A DNA stretch of 48,092 nt from an uncultured bacterium (GTDB lineage Bacteria; Verrucomicrobiota; Kiritimatiellia; PWTM01): NCBI GenBank assembly GCA_900661335.1, contig CAACVY010000010.1, forward strand, positions 1 to 48,092, in the 5' to 3' direction. Position numbers and translations under genes: made by a program. The notes under the pieces are model-generated. The model was not told the DNA's origin. It saw nothing but the letters and a program-made list of their open reading frames with translations, and searched no databases. How positions within the stretch are numbered: position 1 is the stretch's first letter; every line of letters begins with the position of its first letter. Of this stretch, positions 17,175 to 26,336 are shown piece by piece.

Positions 17175-17816
17175 TCACTGCTGGGTGTCGGAGGGTTGAG
17201 CTAATGCGGCGATGCGATTCATCACCCGTTGCGCAGCTTGCTCGTAGCCGACTCGATCGCGGGGGAGTTCGTCGAGCTCCTCGGGCAGAATTGGAGATCC
17301 ATAGCGGACGGTCAGCCGGCATGGGCGGGGCCAGAAGGAACCCTTGGGCAGCGCCGCGAACGAGCCGTCGAGAAATGCCGGGACCACGGGCACGCGTGCT
17401 CGAAGTACGAGCAGCCCCACGCCGGGTTTCGCAGACTGGAGGCGACCATCCAAGGACCGTGTTCCTTCTGGAAACAAGACCAGCAGGTGACCTTCCTCGA
17501 GTAGCTTCAAGGCACGGCGCAGGGCGCCCACGTCTCCACGGCCGCGTTCCACAGGCACGGCGCCCAAGCGCTGGAGCCACCGTCCCCAGGGTGGATGGAA
17601 CAGCTCGGCCTTGGCCAAAAAGTGAACTTTGCGGAAGTTGATGGCGACCCCGACCAGCGGTGGATCGAGGACGCTGACGTGGTTGGAGGCGAGGATACAT
17701 GGACCGGACCGAGGGACGTGCTCCACGCCGTACATGCGTAACCGGTGGTACCAGCGGAAGTACTCCCAGCAAACCCAGCGGCACAGATGATAGACCCGGT
17801 CGTCGAACGCGCTCAT
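17175..17816 (-). CDS. plsC: 1-acyl-sn-glycerol-3-phosphate acyltransferase (PlsC family)
   Basis: 213 residues. NHVSVLD (residues 45-51) is the HX4D catalytic motif and LFPEGTRS (114-121) is the glycerol-phosphate binding motif. The protein makes phosphatidic acid from lysophosphatidic acid at the inner membrane. Its ATG overlaps the cmk stop (ATGA), and it is the last gene of the long minus-strand operon. A cmk-plsC junction occurs in other bacteria. Confidence 0.93.
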   Translation of the reverse strand: MSAFDDRVYHLCRWVCWEYFRWYHRLRMYGVEHVPRSGPCILASNHVSVLDPPLVGVAINFRKVHFLAKAELFHPPWGRWLQRLGAVPVERGRGDVGALRRALKLLEEGHLLVLFPEGTRSLDGRLQSAKPGVGLLVLRARVPVVPAFLDGSFAALPKGSFWPRPCRLTVRYGSPILPEELDELPRDRVGYEQAAQRVMNRIAALAQPSDTQQ

Positions 17817-18505
17817 GCCCTCGTGGCCAATCCGCTACGGACGCACTCGACGATGCGACGCGTCACCTCGGGGATCGACAGCCGGGTGGTGTCGATCACC
17901 ACGGCGCCCAATGCGATTTGTAACGGCGCTTCCGCGCGCGTGCGGTCGCGGCGATCGCGGCGTTCCAGAGAGGCTTGAACCGCCTGAAGATCTGCATGCC
18001 CTTCGAGTTCGGCCAAGTCTTTGGCGCGTCGGCGCGCGCGTTCCACTGGGTCCGCATCGAGGTAGAACTTGAACTGGGTTTCGGGAAAGACCACGGTTCC
18101 GATATCGCGCCCTTCCATCACGAGGGAACCAAATCGGCGCGTGGAGCGGAGAAGGCGAACAATGGAGTGGCGGACCTCCGGGATGGCCGCGGTGTCGGCG
18201 ACGGCTTCGTGAACTAGGCCCGTGCGGAGCGCCATTCCGGGGTCTTCGCCGTTCACCCGGACCCGAACGGCGCCGTCCACGACGTCCATGTCCCATTGCA
18301 CCTCCGGCAGCGCGGCGATCACGGCCGAGGGGACATAGGGCGATACTCCCGCGCGCAACAAGGCCCAGGTGAGCGCGCGGTAGAACATGCCCGAATCCAC
18401 GTACACGAAATGGAGCTCGCGGGCCACGCAGCGGGCCACGGTGGATTTGCCAGAGGCAGATGGGCCGTCAATGGCGACCACTACGTTGGAGAATACCTCG
18501 TTCAT
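17813..18505 (-). CDS. cmk: Cytidylate kinase
   Basis: 230 residues from ATG 18505, which overlaps the aroA stop (ATGA). The P-loop DGPSASGKST (residues 13-22), YVDSGMFYRA (CMP/metal region) and MEGRDIGTVVFP are the standard Cmk signatures. The enzyme phosphorylates CMP and dCMP. Adjacent aroA and cmk genes are common across bacteria, which supports the call and the start. Confidence 0.96.
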   Translation of the reverse strand: MNEVFSNVVVAIDGPSASGKSTVARCVARELHFVYVDSGMFYRALTWALLRAGVSPYVPSAVIAALPEVQWDMDVVDGAVRVRVNGEDPGMALRTGLVHEAVADTAAIPEVRHSIVRLLRSTRRFGSLVMEGRDIGTVVFPETQFKFYLDADPVERARRRAKDLAELEGHADLQAVQASLERRDRRDRTRAEAPLQIALGAVVIDTTRLSIPEVTRRIVECVRSGLATRA

Positions 18506-19824
18506 GCGCGTTCTTGCGTGAGATGCTGTAGGTCGTTCCAAAAGCCCGGGTAGGAAGTGTCGACCCAGGTGACATCTTGGATCACGCACGGCTTGGGTGC
18601 ATACAGGGACAAAACCGCGAACGACATGGCAATGCGGTGATCACCGTAGCTGGGGACCGCGGACGCGGCTTGGCGCACGCCGCCGCCACCAATCACCATC
18701 CCGTCGGGTCGTTCCTCGGCGGGTACGCCGAAAAGCCGGAGGCCCTTCACGACCGTAGCGATCCGATTGGATTCTTTCACGCGAAGTTCTGCGGCATCGC
18801 GGATCACCGTTTCGCCGTCTGCCATGGCCGCGGCAACGGCCAGGATGGGGATCTCGTCGATGAGCCGTGGAATTTCCTCGCCGCCGATCTCGGTGCCTCG
18901 TAGGCGTGCGCCAACCACCGTGACATTGCCCACGGGCTCCCAAGCCTCGTTCGCGTCCGAGCAGGCTTCGACTTGAATTTGTGCACCCATTCGGCGGAGC
19001 ACATCCAACACTGCCGTCCGCCGTGGGTTCAGCCCCACTCCTCGCACGGTGACGCGGTTGCCCTCTCGAACCGCGGCGGCCACAAACCAAAATGCGGCTG
19101 AGGAAATATCGCCAGGCACCGTCCATTCGTTCGCCGGCACGGTGAACGAGGTGCCGGGCGCGCCATCGAGTTCCACGATTCGTTCGCTTGTACGGATCGA
19201 CCATCCCATTGCGTGCAGCAACCGTTCGGTGTGGTCCCGGGTGGGGAGCGGCTCAATGACTCGGGTCGTGCCCTCGGCTCTCAGCCCGGCCAACAAGATG
19301 CACGACTTAACCTGGGCCGACGCCACGGGCATCTCGTAGGTGATGCCGCGCAGTTGCCCACCGCGAACACGGATGGGCGCGTGTTCGCCGTCTTCGAGGG
19401 TGACTTCGGCTCCCATTTGGACTAGGGGTTCTTGAATTCGCCGCATCGGGCGCGAACGCAGCGATGCATCACCGGTTAATACGGCCTCGATCGGATGTCC
19501 AGCGATGAGGCCGGTCAGCAAGCGAATCGCCGTCCCCGAGTTGCCGAGGTCCAGTGGCCGCACCGGTGCGAGCAGTCGGCCGGCCGTACCTTCGATGACC
19601 AGTTCGTCGCCGATGAACTCTGCCCGAGCGCCGAGTGCCTGTATGGCGGCCAAGGTGCGCATACAGTCATCGCTGCGAAGGAAGTTTCGAATCACGGATC
19701 TGCCGCGGGCAATGCCCGCGAGCATGGCCAGGCGGTGGGAAATGCTTTTGTCACCCGGCAGGCGAAGTTCGCCGATGACGCGGCGAGCAGGTTGAATCTC
19801 ACGATTTTGCAACGGTATGGTCAT
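18502..19824 (-). CDS. aroA: 3-phosphoshikimate 1-carboxyvinyltransferase (EPSP synthase)
   Basis: 440 residues from ATG 19824 (ATGA overlap with tyrA). LPGDKSISHR (residues 22-31, catalytic Lys26), LGNSGTAIRLLTG, SLRSRPMRRIQEPL, ASAQVKSCILLAGL and DEIPILAVAAA follow in the expected order. It transfers enolpyruvate from PEP to shikimate-3-phosphate. The SAQVK, RDHTE and RPM patterns resemble class II (glyphosate-tolerant type) enzymes, but that subclass call is only from motifs. Confidence 0.96.
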   Translation of the reverse strand: MTIPLQNREIQPARRVIGELRLPGDKSISHRLAMLAGIARGRSVIRNFLRSDDCMRTLAAIQALGARAEFIGDELVIEGTAGRLLAPVRPLDLGNSGTAIRLLTGLIAGHPIEAVLTGDASLRSRPMRRIQEPLVQMGAEVTLEDGEHAPIRVRGGQLRGITYEMPVASAQVKSCILLAGLRAEGTTRVIEPLPTRDHTERLLHAMGWSIRTSERIVELDGAPGTSFTVPANEWTVPGDISSAAFWFVAAAVREGNRVTVRGVGLNPRRTAVLDVLRRMGAQIQVEACSDANEAWEPVGNVTVVGARLRGTEIGGEEIPRLIDEIPILAVAAAMADGETVIRDAAELRVKESNRIATVVKGLRLFGVPAEERPDGMVIGGGGVRQAASAVPSYGDHRIAMSFAVLSLYAPKPCVIQDVTWVDTSYPGFWNDLQHLTQERA

Positions 19825-20723
19825 GGGATCTCCGAAGAGTGGGCGTTCGAGTCGCCCATGGAGCGAATCAGATTTCGGCGAGACTCGCGGGCTTCGGATA
19901 GAAAGCGGCGAACTTCCTCCCACCGGCCGGCTTGGAACAAGGACCGCAAGTGCTCGAGTCGATCGGCTAGGGCGCGAAGTTCTTCCAACAGCGCATCGCG
20001 GTTGGTTTTCGCGATGTCGTGCCACACGTCGGGCGAGCCTTCGGCGAGGCGAGTAGCGTCGCGGAAGCCTGGCCCGCAAAACTTGGCCAACTCCGATGGG
20101 CCGGGTTCGCCACGCGCGATGCACGACGCCAGCAACGCGGCCGTCATGTGCGGGAGGTGGCTGGTGCGCGCCAGCCGTCGGTCATGCTCGTCCGGGTCCA
20201 TGAGGATGACTTCGGATCCCACGAGCTCCCAAAGCCGCTGCACATCCTGCACAGCGTCGGCGGGAGCGCCAGCGGGCGTGACCACGGTGATGGCCCCTTG
20301 ATAGAGATCGGCGCGTGCCGCGCGGAAGCCGTCCTGCTCCGAGCCTGCAATCGGGTGGCTGCCTACGAACACTGCCGGATGATCGGCGAGGGCGGTACAG
20401 GATTCACGCACCACCCAGCCTTTCGTGCTGCCCACATCTGTCACCCGTGCGCCGGATCGCAAGACCGGCGCCACGCGGCGGAGTAACTCGGGTATGCTCA
20501 GAACGGGTACGCAGAGCACCACCATCTCGGCCTCTCGAGCTGCATCCTCCGCGCGACTGAAGACCTCATCGACGGCGCGAAGGCGCACCGCGGCTTCCCG
20601 CACGGCAGGTTGGCGACTGCTTCCGCGAATGGTGCCGCCATAGCCCGCCGCTTTGAGGGCCATGGCTAACGAGCCGCCCATCAAGCCCAAGCCGATGATG
20701 GCAATCGTACCCTCGGCCGCCAT
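19821..20723 (-). CDS. tyrA: Prephenate dehydrogenase
   Basis: 300 residues. The N-terminal Rossmann motif GLGLMGGSLAMALK (residues 11-24), VTDVGSTKG and GSHPIAGSEQDG are TyrA signatures. The helical C-terminal domain contains RTSHLPHMTAALLA. The enzyme oxidatively decarboxylates prephenate toward tyrosine. No ACT or chorismate-mutase domain is attached. The ATG is four bases after the aroF stop. Confidence 0.94.
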   Translation of the reverse strand: MAAEGTIAIIGLGLMGGSLAMALKAAGYGGTIRGSSRQPAVREAAVRLRAVDEVFSRAEDAAREAEMVVLCVPVLSIPELLRRVAPVLRSGARVTDVGSTKGWVVRESCTALADHPAVFVGSHPIAGSEQDGFRAARADLYQGAITVVTPAGAPADAVQDVQRLWELVGSEVILMDPDEHDRRLARTSHLPHMTAALLASCIARGEPGPSELAKFCGPGFRDATRLAEGSPDVWHDIAKTNRDALLEELRALADRLEHLRSLFQAGRWEEVRRFLSEARESRRNLIRSMGDSNAHSSEIP

Positions 20724-20727
20724 AAGT

Positions 20728-21762
20728 CTAGAGGCTCCGTCCGATCGCGGCGGCGACGTCCGCCAGCTGGCGCATCATAGTTTGGAAGGAACTCGGCAAC
20801 AGAGCTTGTTCGCCGTCCGACAACGCACGCTCCGGACAGGGATGCACTTCGACCATGATGCCATCGGCGCCGGCGGCCACGGCCGCTCGCGCCATGGGAA
20901 CCACCAAGTCCCAGTGCCCCGTGCCGTGGCTCGGGTCCACGACGACGGGCAGGTGGCTTTCGCGATGGAGCACCGGCACCGCGTTCAGATCGAGCGTGTT
21001 GCGCGTGGCCCGCTCAAACGTTCGAATGCCGCGCTCGCAGAGCAGTACATTCGGGTTGCCTTGGGAGAGCACATACTCCGCGCTCATCAAGAGCTCTTCG
21101 ATAGTGTTCGACAAGCCCCGTTTGATCATCACGGGTTTGCCGGAACGCCCGGCCGCTTTGAGCAACGCGAAGTTCTGCATGTTCCGCGCGCCGATTTGAA
21201 GGACGTCGGCCACGTCGGCCACCATCTCCACATCGCGAGTATCCATGACTTCGGTAATGATCGGCACACCCAAGCGGTCCCGGGCCTCGCGCAGCAGACG
21301 CAGTCCGGCCACCCCCAAGCCCTGGAAGGCGTAGGGCGAGGTGCGTGGCTTGAACGCTCCGCCCCGCAACACCGATGCGCCCGCGCGAACGACCGCGTCG
21401 GCCACTTCGCGCAGTTGCTCTTCGCTTTCCACGGAACAGGGCCCCGCGATCACCACGACGCGGGTATCCCCAAACACCACCGGCGGACGGTCCGGGCGTG
21501 CCGCGGGCACGACCACCCGAGAACGTTCCATTTTGGATTCGAAGCTGGCCAGCCGGTAGGGTTTCTGGACCGTGATCACGCGCTCGACGGCGGGGATGGC
21601 CTCCAACGGCTGCTCGCGCAACCGTGCTTCGTCCCCAATGACGGCAATGACCGTGCGTTCCACGCCGCGACTAACCTGGGGGGTCAACCCCCATTCGCGA
21701 ATGCGGTCGCACAGGCGTTGGACATCCGCATCGGTCGCTCCTTGTTTGAGTACGATGATCAC
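20728..21762 (-). CDS. aroF: 3-deoxy-7-phosphoheptulonate (DAHP) synthase, AroA-I-beta type with N-terminal regulatory domain
   Basis: 344 residues. The start is GTG 21762, whose last bases overlap the hisC stop (GTGA). Residues 1-70 form the small ferredoxin-like domain ([15 protein letters not shown]) seen in Thermotoga-type enzymes, where it mediates feedback inhibition. The barrel has [46 protein letters not shown] and [10 protein letters not shown]. It is the first committed step of aromatic synthesis. Tyrosine or phenylalanine feedback is likely from domain architecture only. Confidence 0.95.
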   Translation of the reverse strand: MIIVLKQGATDADVQRLCDRIREWGLTPQVSRGVERTVIAVIGDEARLREQPLEAIPAVERVITVQKPYRLASFESKMERSRVVVPAARPDRPPVVFGDTRVVVIAGPCSVESEEQLREVADAVVRAGASVLRGGAFKPRTSPYAFQGLGVAGLRLLREARDRLGVPIITEVMDTRDVEMVADVADVLQIGARNMQNFALLKAAGRSGKPVMIKRGLSNTIEELLMSAEYVLSQGNPNVLLCERGIRTFERATRNTLDLNAVPVLHRESHLPVVVDPSHGTGHWDLVVPMARAAVAAGADGIMVEVHPCPERALSDGEQALLPSSFQTMMRQLADVAAAIGRSL

Positions 21763-22865
21763 GGAATCACTCCTTCCGAACGCAGGTCGGCGAGCGCCCG
21801 CAAGAACCGGCGGTTCTCGGAACGGGTCCCGACCGTTACACGAACATACTCGGGGAGCCCATAGGCGTCCATCGGCCGTACAATCACGCCGCGAGAAAGC
21901 AGTTGCTGAAATACCTGGCGTCCGGCTCCCACGCGAACGAGGATGAAGTTGGCGACGGAGGGCACGTACTCCAGACCTAACTGCTGAAAGCCGCGTTCGA
22001 GTTGTCGCAACCCGTTCGCTACCATCCGGCGGGTGCGCTCGACGTGTTCGCGGTCCTCCAAGGCCGCCAGCGCCGCAGCTTGAGCGATGGCATTGACGTT
22101 GAACGGTTGGCGTACCCGGTTGAGCGCGTCAATGGCATCGGCGGGGGCCGCCGCGTAACCGATCCGAAGTCCCGCCAGGCCGTAGGTTTTCGAAAAGGTA
22201 CGCAGAACGAAGACGCGACGGTCTTCGCGGACGTAGCGCAAAGTGGCCGGCTGCATCGGGGGGGGTAAGAGCTCGATGTACGCTTCGTCCCACACCACCC
22301 AGACGTGCGGCGGTACCTGATCCATGAACCGCTCGATTTCCTGGGCTCCGACCATCGTGCCCGTGGGGTTGTTCGGGTTGGCGACGAACACGAGGCGGGT
22401 GTGAGGCGTGACGGCACGTGCCATCGCGTCGAGGTCGTGCGTCAGATCCCGCATCGGGACCGCAATCGTGCGCGCGCGGAACAGGTCGGCCACCAGTCGG
22501 TACACGACGAAGGCGCGATCGGCCATCACGATGTCGGTGCCCGGGCCCAAAAAAACCTGTCCAATCAGCGCGATGAGTTCGTTGCTGCCATGCCCAATGG
22601 CGAGTTGGTTGGGATCCAATCCCAAGTGCCGCGCCAGCGCCTGCCGCAGGTCATAGCTGTTGCCGTCCGGATACCGATGTGCCGTGCGCAGCGCCGCGCG
22701 AGCGGCGGCCAGCGCTTTCCGCGACGGGCCCAGGGCGTTTTCGTTCGAGGCAAGCTTGACGATGGAGTCCGGATCTTCGATGCCCAGTTCGCGGGCCACT
22801 TCCGAGATCGGGCGCCCCGGTTCGTAAGGCGTCAGTTGTTGAATCCAATCCGGGATGCGGCTCAT
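21759..22865 (-). CDS. hisC: Histidinol-phosphate / aromatic aminotransferase (class I/II PLP)
   Basis: 368 residues. [11 protein letters not shown] at the N-terminus, [21 protein letters not shown] and [15 protein letters not shown] (PLP lysine in SKTYG) are HisC-family signatures. Placement between pheA and aroF suggests that it mainly transaminates phenylpyruvate, hydroxyphenylpyruvate or prephenate in this operon; a histidine role is possible because HisC proteins are often bifunctional. The ATG is five bases after the pheA stop. Confidence 0.92.
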   Translation of the reverse strand: MSRIPDWIQQLTPYEPGRPISEVARELGIEDPDSIVKLASNENALGPSRKALAAARAALRTAHRYPDGNSYDLRQALARHLGLDPNQLAIGHGSNELIALIGQVFLGPGTDIVMADRAFVVYRLVADLFRARTIAVPMRDLTHDLDAMARAVTPHTRLVFVANPNNPTGTMVGAQEIERFMDQVPPHVWVVWDEAYIELLPPPMQPATLRYVREDRRVFVLRTFSKTYGLAGLRIGYAAAPADAIDALNRVRQPFNVNAIAQAAALAALEDREHVERTRRMVANGLRQLERGFQQLGLEYVPSVANFILVRVGAGRQVFQQLLSRGVIVRPMDAYGLPEYVRVTVGTRSENRRFLRALADLRSEGVIP

Positions 22866-22870
22866 TCAAA

Positions 22871-23944
22871 TCACTCTCCGAGGTCCAACGCCCGTGGATA
22901 CGACCCCAGAACACGCAGCACCGTGCACTCGTGCCGGAGTTGCTCCAACGCGGCGCGGACATTGGAGTCGTCCGCATGGCCTTCGACGTCCACGAAGAAG
23001 TAGTACTCCCAAGCGCGAGCACGGTTGGGGCGCGACTCGATTTTGCACAGGTTCACGTTGTGCTGACTAAACGCGCCCAACGCTCGATGCAATGCGCCGA
23101 CCTTGTGTTGGACGGAAAAGAGCAGCGACGTACGGTCCCGTCCGGTGGGTTGGCCGCAGCGCGCGCCGACCACTAGAAACCGCGTGGTGTTGCCCCGGAG
23201 GTCTTGTACATCGGACGCGACGATGTTTAGGCCATAAATCTCCGCGGCCTGGGCGCTGGCCAGTGCGCCGGCGCCGGGTTCGTTGGCGGCAAGCTCCGCC
23301 GCGCGCGCCGTGCTCGACACCGGCACCAGTTCCACGCCGGCCATCTCGGATTGTAGAAAGCGCCGGCATTGCCCGAAGACCTCCGGCTTGCTGTAGATTT
23401 TCTGGATCTGCTCTTTCGGACAGCGGGCCAGCAAATGGTGGGCGATGGGCAGGTACACCTCCGCCACGATTTTGAGCGACGTCTCCGCGAGCTCGTCCAG
23501 CGTGTGAGTGACCGCGCCCTCCGTGGAGTTTTCGATCGGCACCACTCCGTAGTCGGCTTGCTTCTTTTCCACGGACGCGAACACGTCGCTGATGGTATCG
23601 CACGAGCAGTACTGCACACTGGCGCCGAAGCGCAGCCGAGCGGCCTGGTGAGTAAAGGTCGCCGGTGGGCCCAGGTAAGCGATCTTTAGCGGCTGTTGCA
23701 ACGCGATGGCTGCCGAGATGATCTCTCGGTAGATGGCCTGCAGTGACGGATCGGGTAACGGACCTTGGTTCAGCGCGCGGGCCCGTTCGAGTACATGCGT
23801 TTCGCGATCGGGCGCAAAAATCGAATCGCCGGTCTCGCGCTTGAGCCGACCAATTTCGATCGCCACGCGCGTACGTTCATTTAACAGCCCCACCAACTGG
23901 CGATCTAGTTCGTCAATCCTCTGCCGCAACTGTTCCAGACTCAT
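22871..23944 (-). CDS. pheA: Bifunctional chorismate mutase / prephenate dehydratase (P-protein)
   Basis: 357 residues from ATG 23944 (MSLEQLRQRIDELDRQLV), lying inside the end of scpB. Residues 1-90 are an AroQ-type mutase. IAYLGPPATFTHQAA, VPIENSTEGAV and NTTRFLVVG are the dehydratase signatures. The C-terminal ACT domain has KVGALHRALGAFSQHNVNL and IESRP, which bind phenylalanine for feedback. An upstream extension to 24022 is only scpB tail in another frame. Confidence 0.95.
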   Translation of the reverse strand: MSLEQLRQRIDELDRQLVGLLNERTRVAIEIGRLKRETGDSIFAPDRETHVLERARALNQGPLPDPSLQAIYREIISAAIALQQPLKIAYLGPPATFTHQAARLRFGASVQYCSCDTISDVFASVEKKQADYGVVPIENSTEGAVTHTLDELAETSLKIVAEVYLPIAHHLLARCPKEQIQKIYSKPEVFGQCRRFLQSEMAGVELVPVSSTARAAELAANEPGAGALASAQAAEIYGLNIVASDVQDLRGNTTRFLVVGARCGQPTGRDRTSLLFSVQHKVGALHRALGAFSQHNVNLCKIESRPNRARAWEYYFFVDVEGHADDSNVRAALEQLRHECTVLRVLGSYPRALDLGE

Positions 23945-24593
23945 GCACAGGTTCCTCCGCTGGCGTGGGCGCCGGGGGGATGGTGGACGGGCGCGAGGCC
24001 TTGGAGGTTGCGTCGGCGCCACGGCGCAACTCGTCCACGCCTGGAAGCTCGTCGAGCGAATTTAGGCCGAAGTACTCTAGAAACTTTTGCGTCGTGCCGA
24101 ACAGCCAGGGGCGGCCCGGCAGTTCGCTGCGCCCGACCACTCGGATTAGTTGAAGGTCCAGTAGGTTGCGTAGAATCTGATCCACGGCCACGCCTCGAAC
24201 CGCCTCGATTTCCGCCCGCGTGACCGGTTGACGGTAGGCGATGATCGCGAGGGTTTCCAGCGCAGGCGCGGATAGGCGCTGAGGGCGCCCTCGCTCGAGA
24301 AACACGCGGATCCACGGGCCACAAGCGGCCAGACTCTCGATCCGATAGCCCTGCGCCACTCGGACCACGCGCCAGCCCGCGCGGGCCGTGTCGAGCTGAC
24401 GGGTCAACTGCTCGATCGCCGCCTCGATGTCCGCCGCCGTGACGGCCGCATAGTCCTTGGCGGCTCCCCCCATCCGATCCGCGGTTTGCTTGAAGACTTG
24501 CACGAGGCGGTCCACCGTCACCGGCTGCCGAGATACCAGCAAAATTGCGCCCACGATCTCCGTCAGTTCAGGCAATACAGGAACGTCTGGCAT
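23913..24593 (-). CDS. scpB: Segregation and condensation protein ScpB
   Basis: 226 residues. Two winged-helix domains: ELTEIVGAILLVSRQPVTVD at the N-terminus and SAPALETLAIIAYRQPVTRA with EIEAVRGVAVDQILRNLL in the middle, both ScpB hallmarks. The Pro- and Glu-rich tail (after about residue 190) is poorly conserved and overlaps pheA. With ScpA it forms the SMC condensin complex. The start codon lies two bases after the scpA stop. Confidence 0.95.
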   Translation of the reverse strand: MPDVPVLPELTEIVGAILLVSRQPVTVDRLVQVFKQTADRMGGAAKDYAAVTAADIEAAIEQLTRQLDTARAGWRVVRVAQGYRIESLAACGPWIRVFLERGRPQRLSAPALETLAIIAYRQPVTRAEIEAVRGVAVDQILRNLLDLQLIRVVGRSELPGRPWLFGTTQKFLEYFGLNSLDELPGVDELRRGADATSKASRPSTIPPAPTPAEEPVHESGTVAAED

Positions 24594-24595
24594 GA

Positions 24596-25369
24596 TCAGC
24601 TCTCCAACGTCGTGGGCTCGACGACTGCGCGCGAAATCCAGATTTCCCCGAACGGCTGCTCTTGCACCGCCCGCAACTGCTGCAGACGGATCAGCTCCAA
24701 CAGGGCAAGGAATGTGACCACGACTTCGTGCCGCGAACGCATCCCCGCGATTAGCTCGCTGAGCGAGATTTGGTCCCGCTCAGCCAAGATCGCCAGCAAC
24801 TGGTCAATCTTCTCGCCCAAGGTGTACCGTTCCGCGAAGATCTCGCCGAGATCTTCCGGCCCAATCCGTTCCAACGCCCGCTGGAAGGCCGTGAGCAGAT
24901 CGAACAAGCTGACGTCGTGCAACGACACCGCAGATGCGGACGCTGGGCTGGGCAGGGGTTCTTCCGCGCGCGTGAACACATCGCACCGTTCTCGCTCCAA
25001 CTCCTCCAAGCGCCGCGCTGCGTCCTTGAACTTTTTGTACTCCACGAGCCGCCGGACCAGATCCCAGCGGGGATCCTCCGCTTCCTCTTCTTCAGTGGTT
25101 TCGCTGCGCTCCTCGGGTGGCAAGAGCATTCGGCTCTTGATCATCATCAACGTCGCCGCCATGACCAGAAATTCACCGGCAACGCTCAAGTCCAGCATGC
25201 GCATCATGCTCAGATACTCCATGTACTGGCGCGTGATGCGCTCGATCGGAATGTCGTAGATGTTGACCTCTTCCTTTCGAATCAGGTACAGGAGGAGGTC
25301 CAGCGGTCCTTCGAAGACCTCGAGGGTCACTTTGTAGTCGTTGCCGGAGGACATTGGCTCGCCGTTCAT
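24596..25369 (-). CDS. scpA: Segregation and condensation protein ScpA (kleisin)
   Basis: 257 residues. VFEGPLDLLLYLIRKEEVNIYDIP is the kleisin N-terminal signature that binds the SMC neck; AGEFLVMAATLMMIKSRMLLP follows, then an acidic linker (about 115-130) and a C-terminal winged helix that binds the SMC head. ATG 25369 and ATG 25354 are both plausible starts. It bridges the SMC dimer with ScpB for chromosome organisation and segregation. Confidence 0.95.
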   Translation of the reverse strand: MNGEPMSSGNDYKVTLEVFEGPLDLLLYLIRKEEVNIYDIPIERITRQYMEYLSMMRMLDLSVAGEFLVMAATLMMIKSRMLLPPEERSETTEEEEAEDPRWDLVRRLVEYKKFKDAARRLEELERERCDVFTRAEEPLPSPASASAVSLHDVSLFDLLTAFQRALERIGPEDLGEIFAERYTLGEKIDQLLAILAERDQISLSELIAGMRSRHEVVVTFLALLELIRLQQLRAVQEQPFGEIWISRAVVEPTTLES

Positions 25370-25373
25370 GGTC

Positions 25374-26336
25374 TCAATCCAGCCCCACGGCCCGACGCGC
25401 GGCCCCGAGCGTCTGCCGAATCACTGCGCGGGCCCGTTCCGCCCCACGGCGAAGTACCTCGTCCACTCGCTGGGGGTTGGAGGCCAGTTCTTCTCGCCGT
25501 CGCCGCATGGGCTCGAAATACGCTTCTAGGCGATCGGCGAGCGCCCGCTTGACTTCCGCGTAGCCGATCCCGCCCGCTCGGTACCGAGCTTCCATTTGGC
25601 GGCGCTCTTCCTCGGTCGCGACCAAGCGGTAGAGCGCAAACACGTTGCACCGATCGGGATCCTTCGGTTCTTCCACTGTTCGGCTGTCGGTGACGATCCG
25701 CATGATCCGGCGCCGCGTTTCCGCCGGATCCCCGAAGAGGTCCAGTGTGTTACCGTACGACTTGGACATCTTCTGGCCATCGATTCCCGGCACCACCGCC
25801 ACGTCTTCGCGGATGAGGGGCTCCGGAATTTTGAACACGGGACCAAACTCGCGGTTGAACTTTTCTGCGATGTCTCGCGTGACCTCCACGTGCTGCTTCT
25901 GATCTCGGCCGACCGGCACCACGTCGGCTTGCACGGCGAGGATGTCCGCCGCCATCAGCACGGGGTACGCGAACAAGGCATGGCTGGCCGGAATACCTCG
26001 CGCCACTTTGTCTTTGTACGAATGGCATCGCTCGAGCAACCCCATCGGAGTCACCGTCGAGAGTAGCCAGGCAAGCTCACAAACTTCTGGGACGTCGCTC
26101 TGGCGGTAAAACACGGTGCGCTCCGGATCCAGCCCACAGGCCAAGAAATCCAACGCAACGTTGCGAATGGCCTCGCGGAGTTCTGCGGCGTTGTGTACGG
26201 TCGTCAGTGCATGATAATCCGCGATGAACAAAAAGGTCTCGGCACGATCCTGCAGCTCCAGGGCAGGCCGCATCATCCCAAAGTAGTTGCCCAAATGCAG
26301 CCGTCCTGATGGCTGAATTCCTGACAATGCTCTCAT
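25374..26336 (-). CDS. trpS: Tryptophanyl-tRNA synthetase
   Basis: 320 residues from ATG 26336 (MRALSGIQPSGRLHLGNYFG). The class I signatures are HLGN (HIGH) and KMSKS in GQKMSKSYGNTL. DRAETFLFIADYHALTT and VPVGRDQKQHVEV are TrpS-specific. It charges tRNA-Trp, fitting an operon that also makes aromatic amino acids. First gene of the ten-gene unit. An upstream extension to 26405 lacks homology and is rejected. Confidence 0.95.
   Translation of the reverse strand: MRALSGIQPSGRLHLGNYFGMMRPALELQDRAETFLFIADYHALTTVHNAAELREAIRNVALDFLACGLDPERTVFYRQSDVPEVCELAWLLSTVTPMGLLERCHSYKDKVARGIPASHALFAYPVLMAADILAVQADVVPVGRDQKQHVEVTRDIAEKFNREFGPVFKIPEPLIREDVAVVPGIDGQKMSKSYGNTLDLFGDPAETRRRIMRIVTDSRTVEEPKDPDRCNVFALYRLVATEEERRQMEARYRAGGIGYAEVKRALADRLEAYFEPMRRRREELASNPQRVDEVLRRGAERARAVIRQTLGAARRAVGLD

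Noticed and set aside
20653-21864. 403-codon plus-strand gene
   Set aside because: Antisense to the clear aroF and tyrA genes and His/Arg-rich, as expected of a shadow frame in GC-rich DNA.
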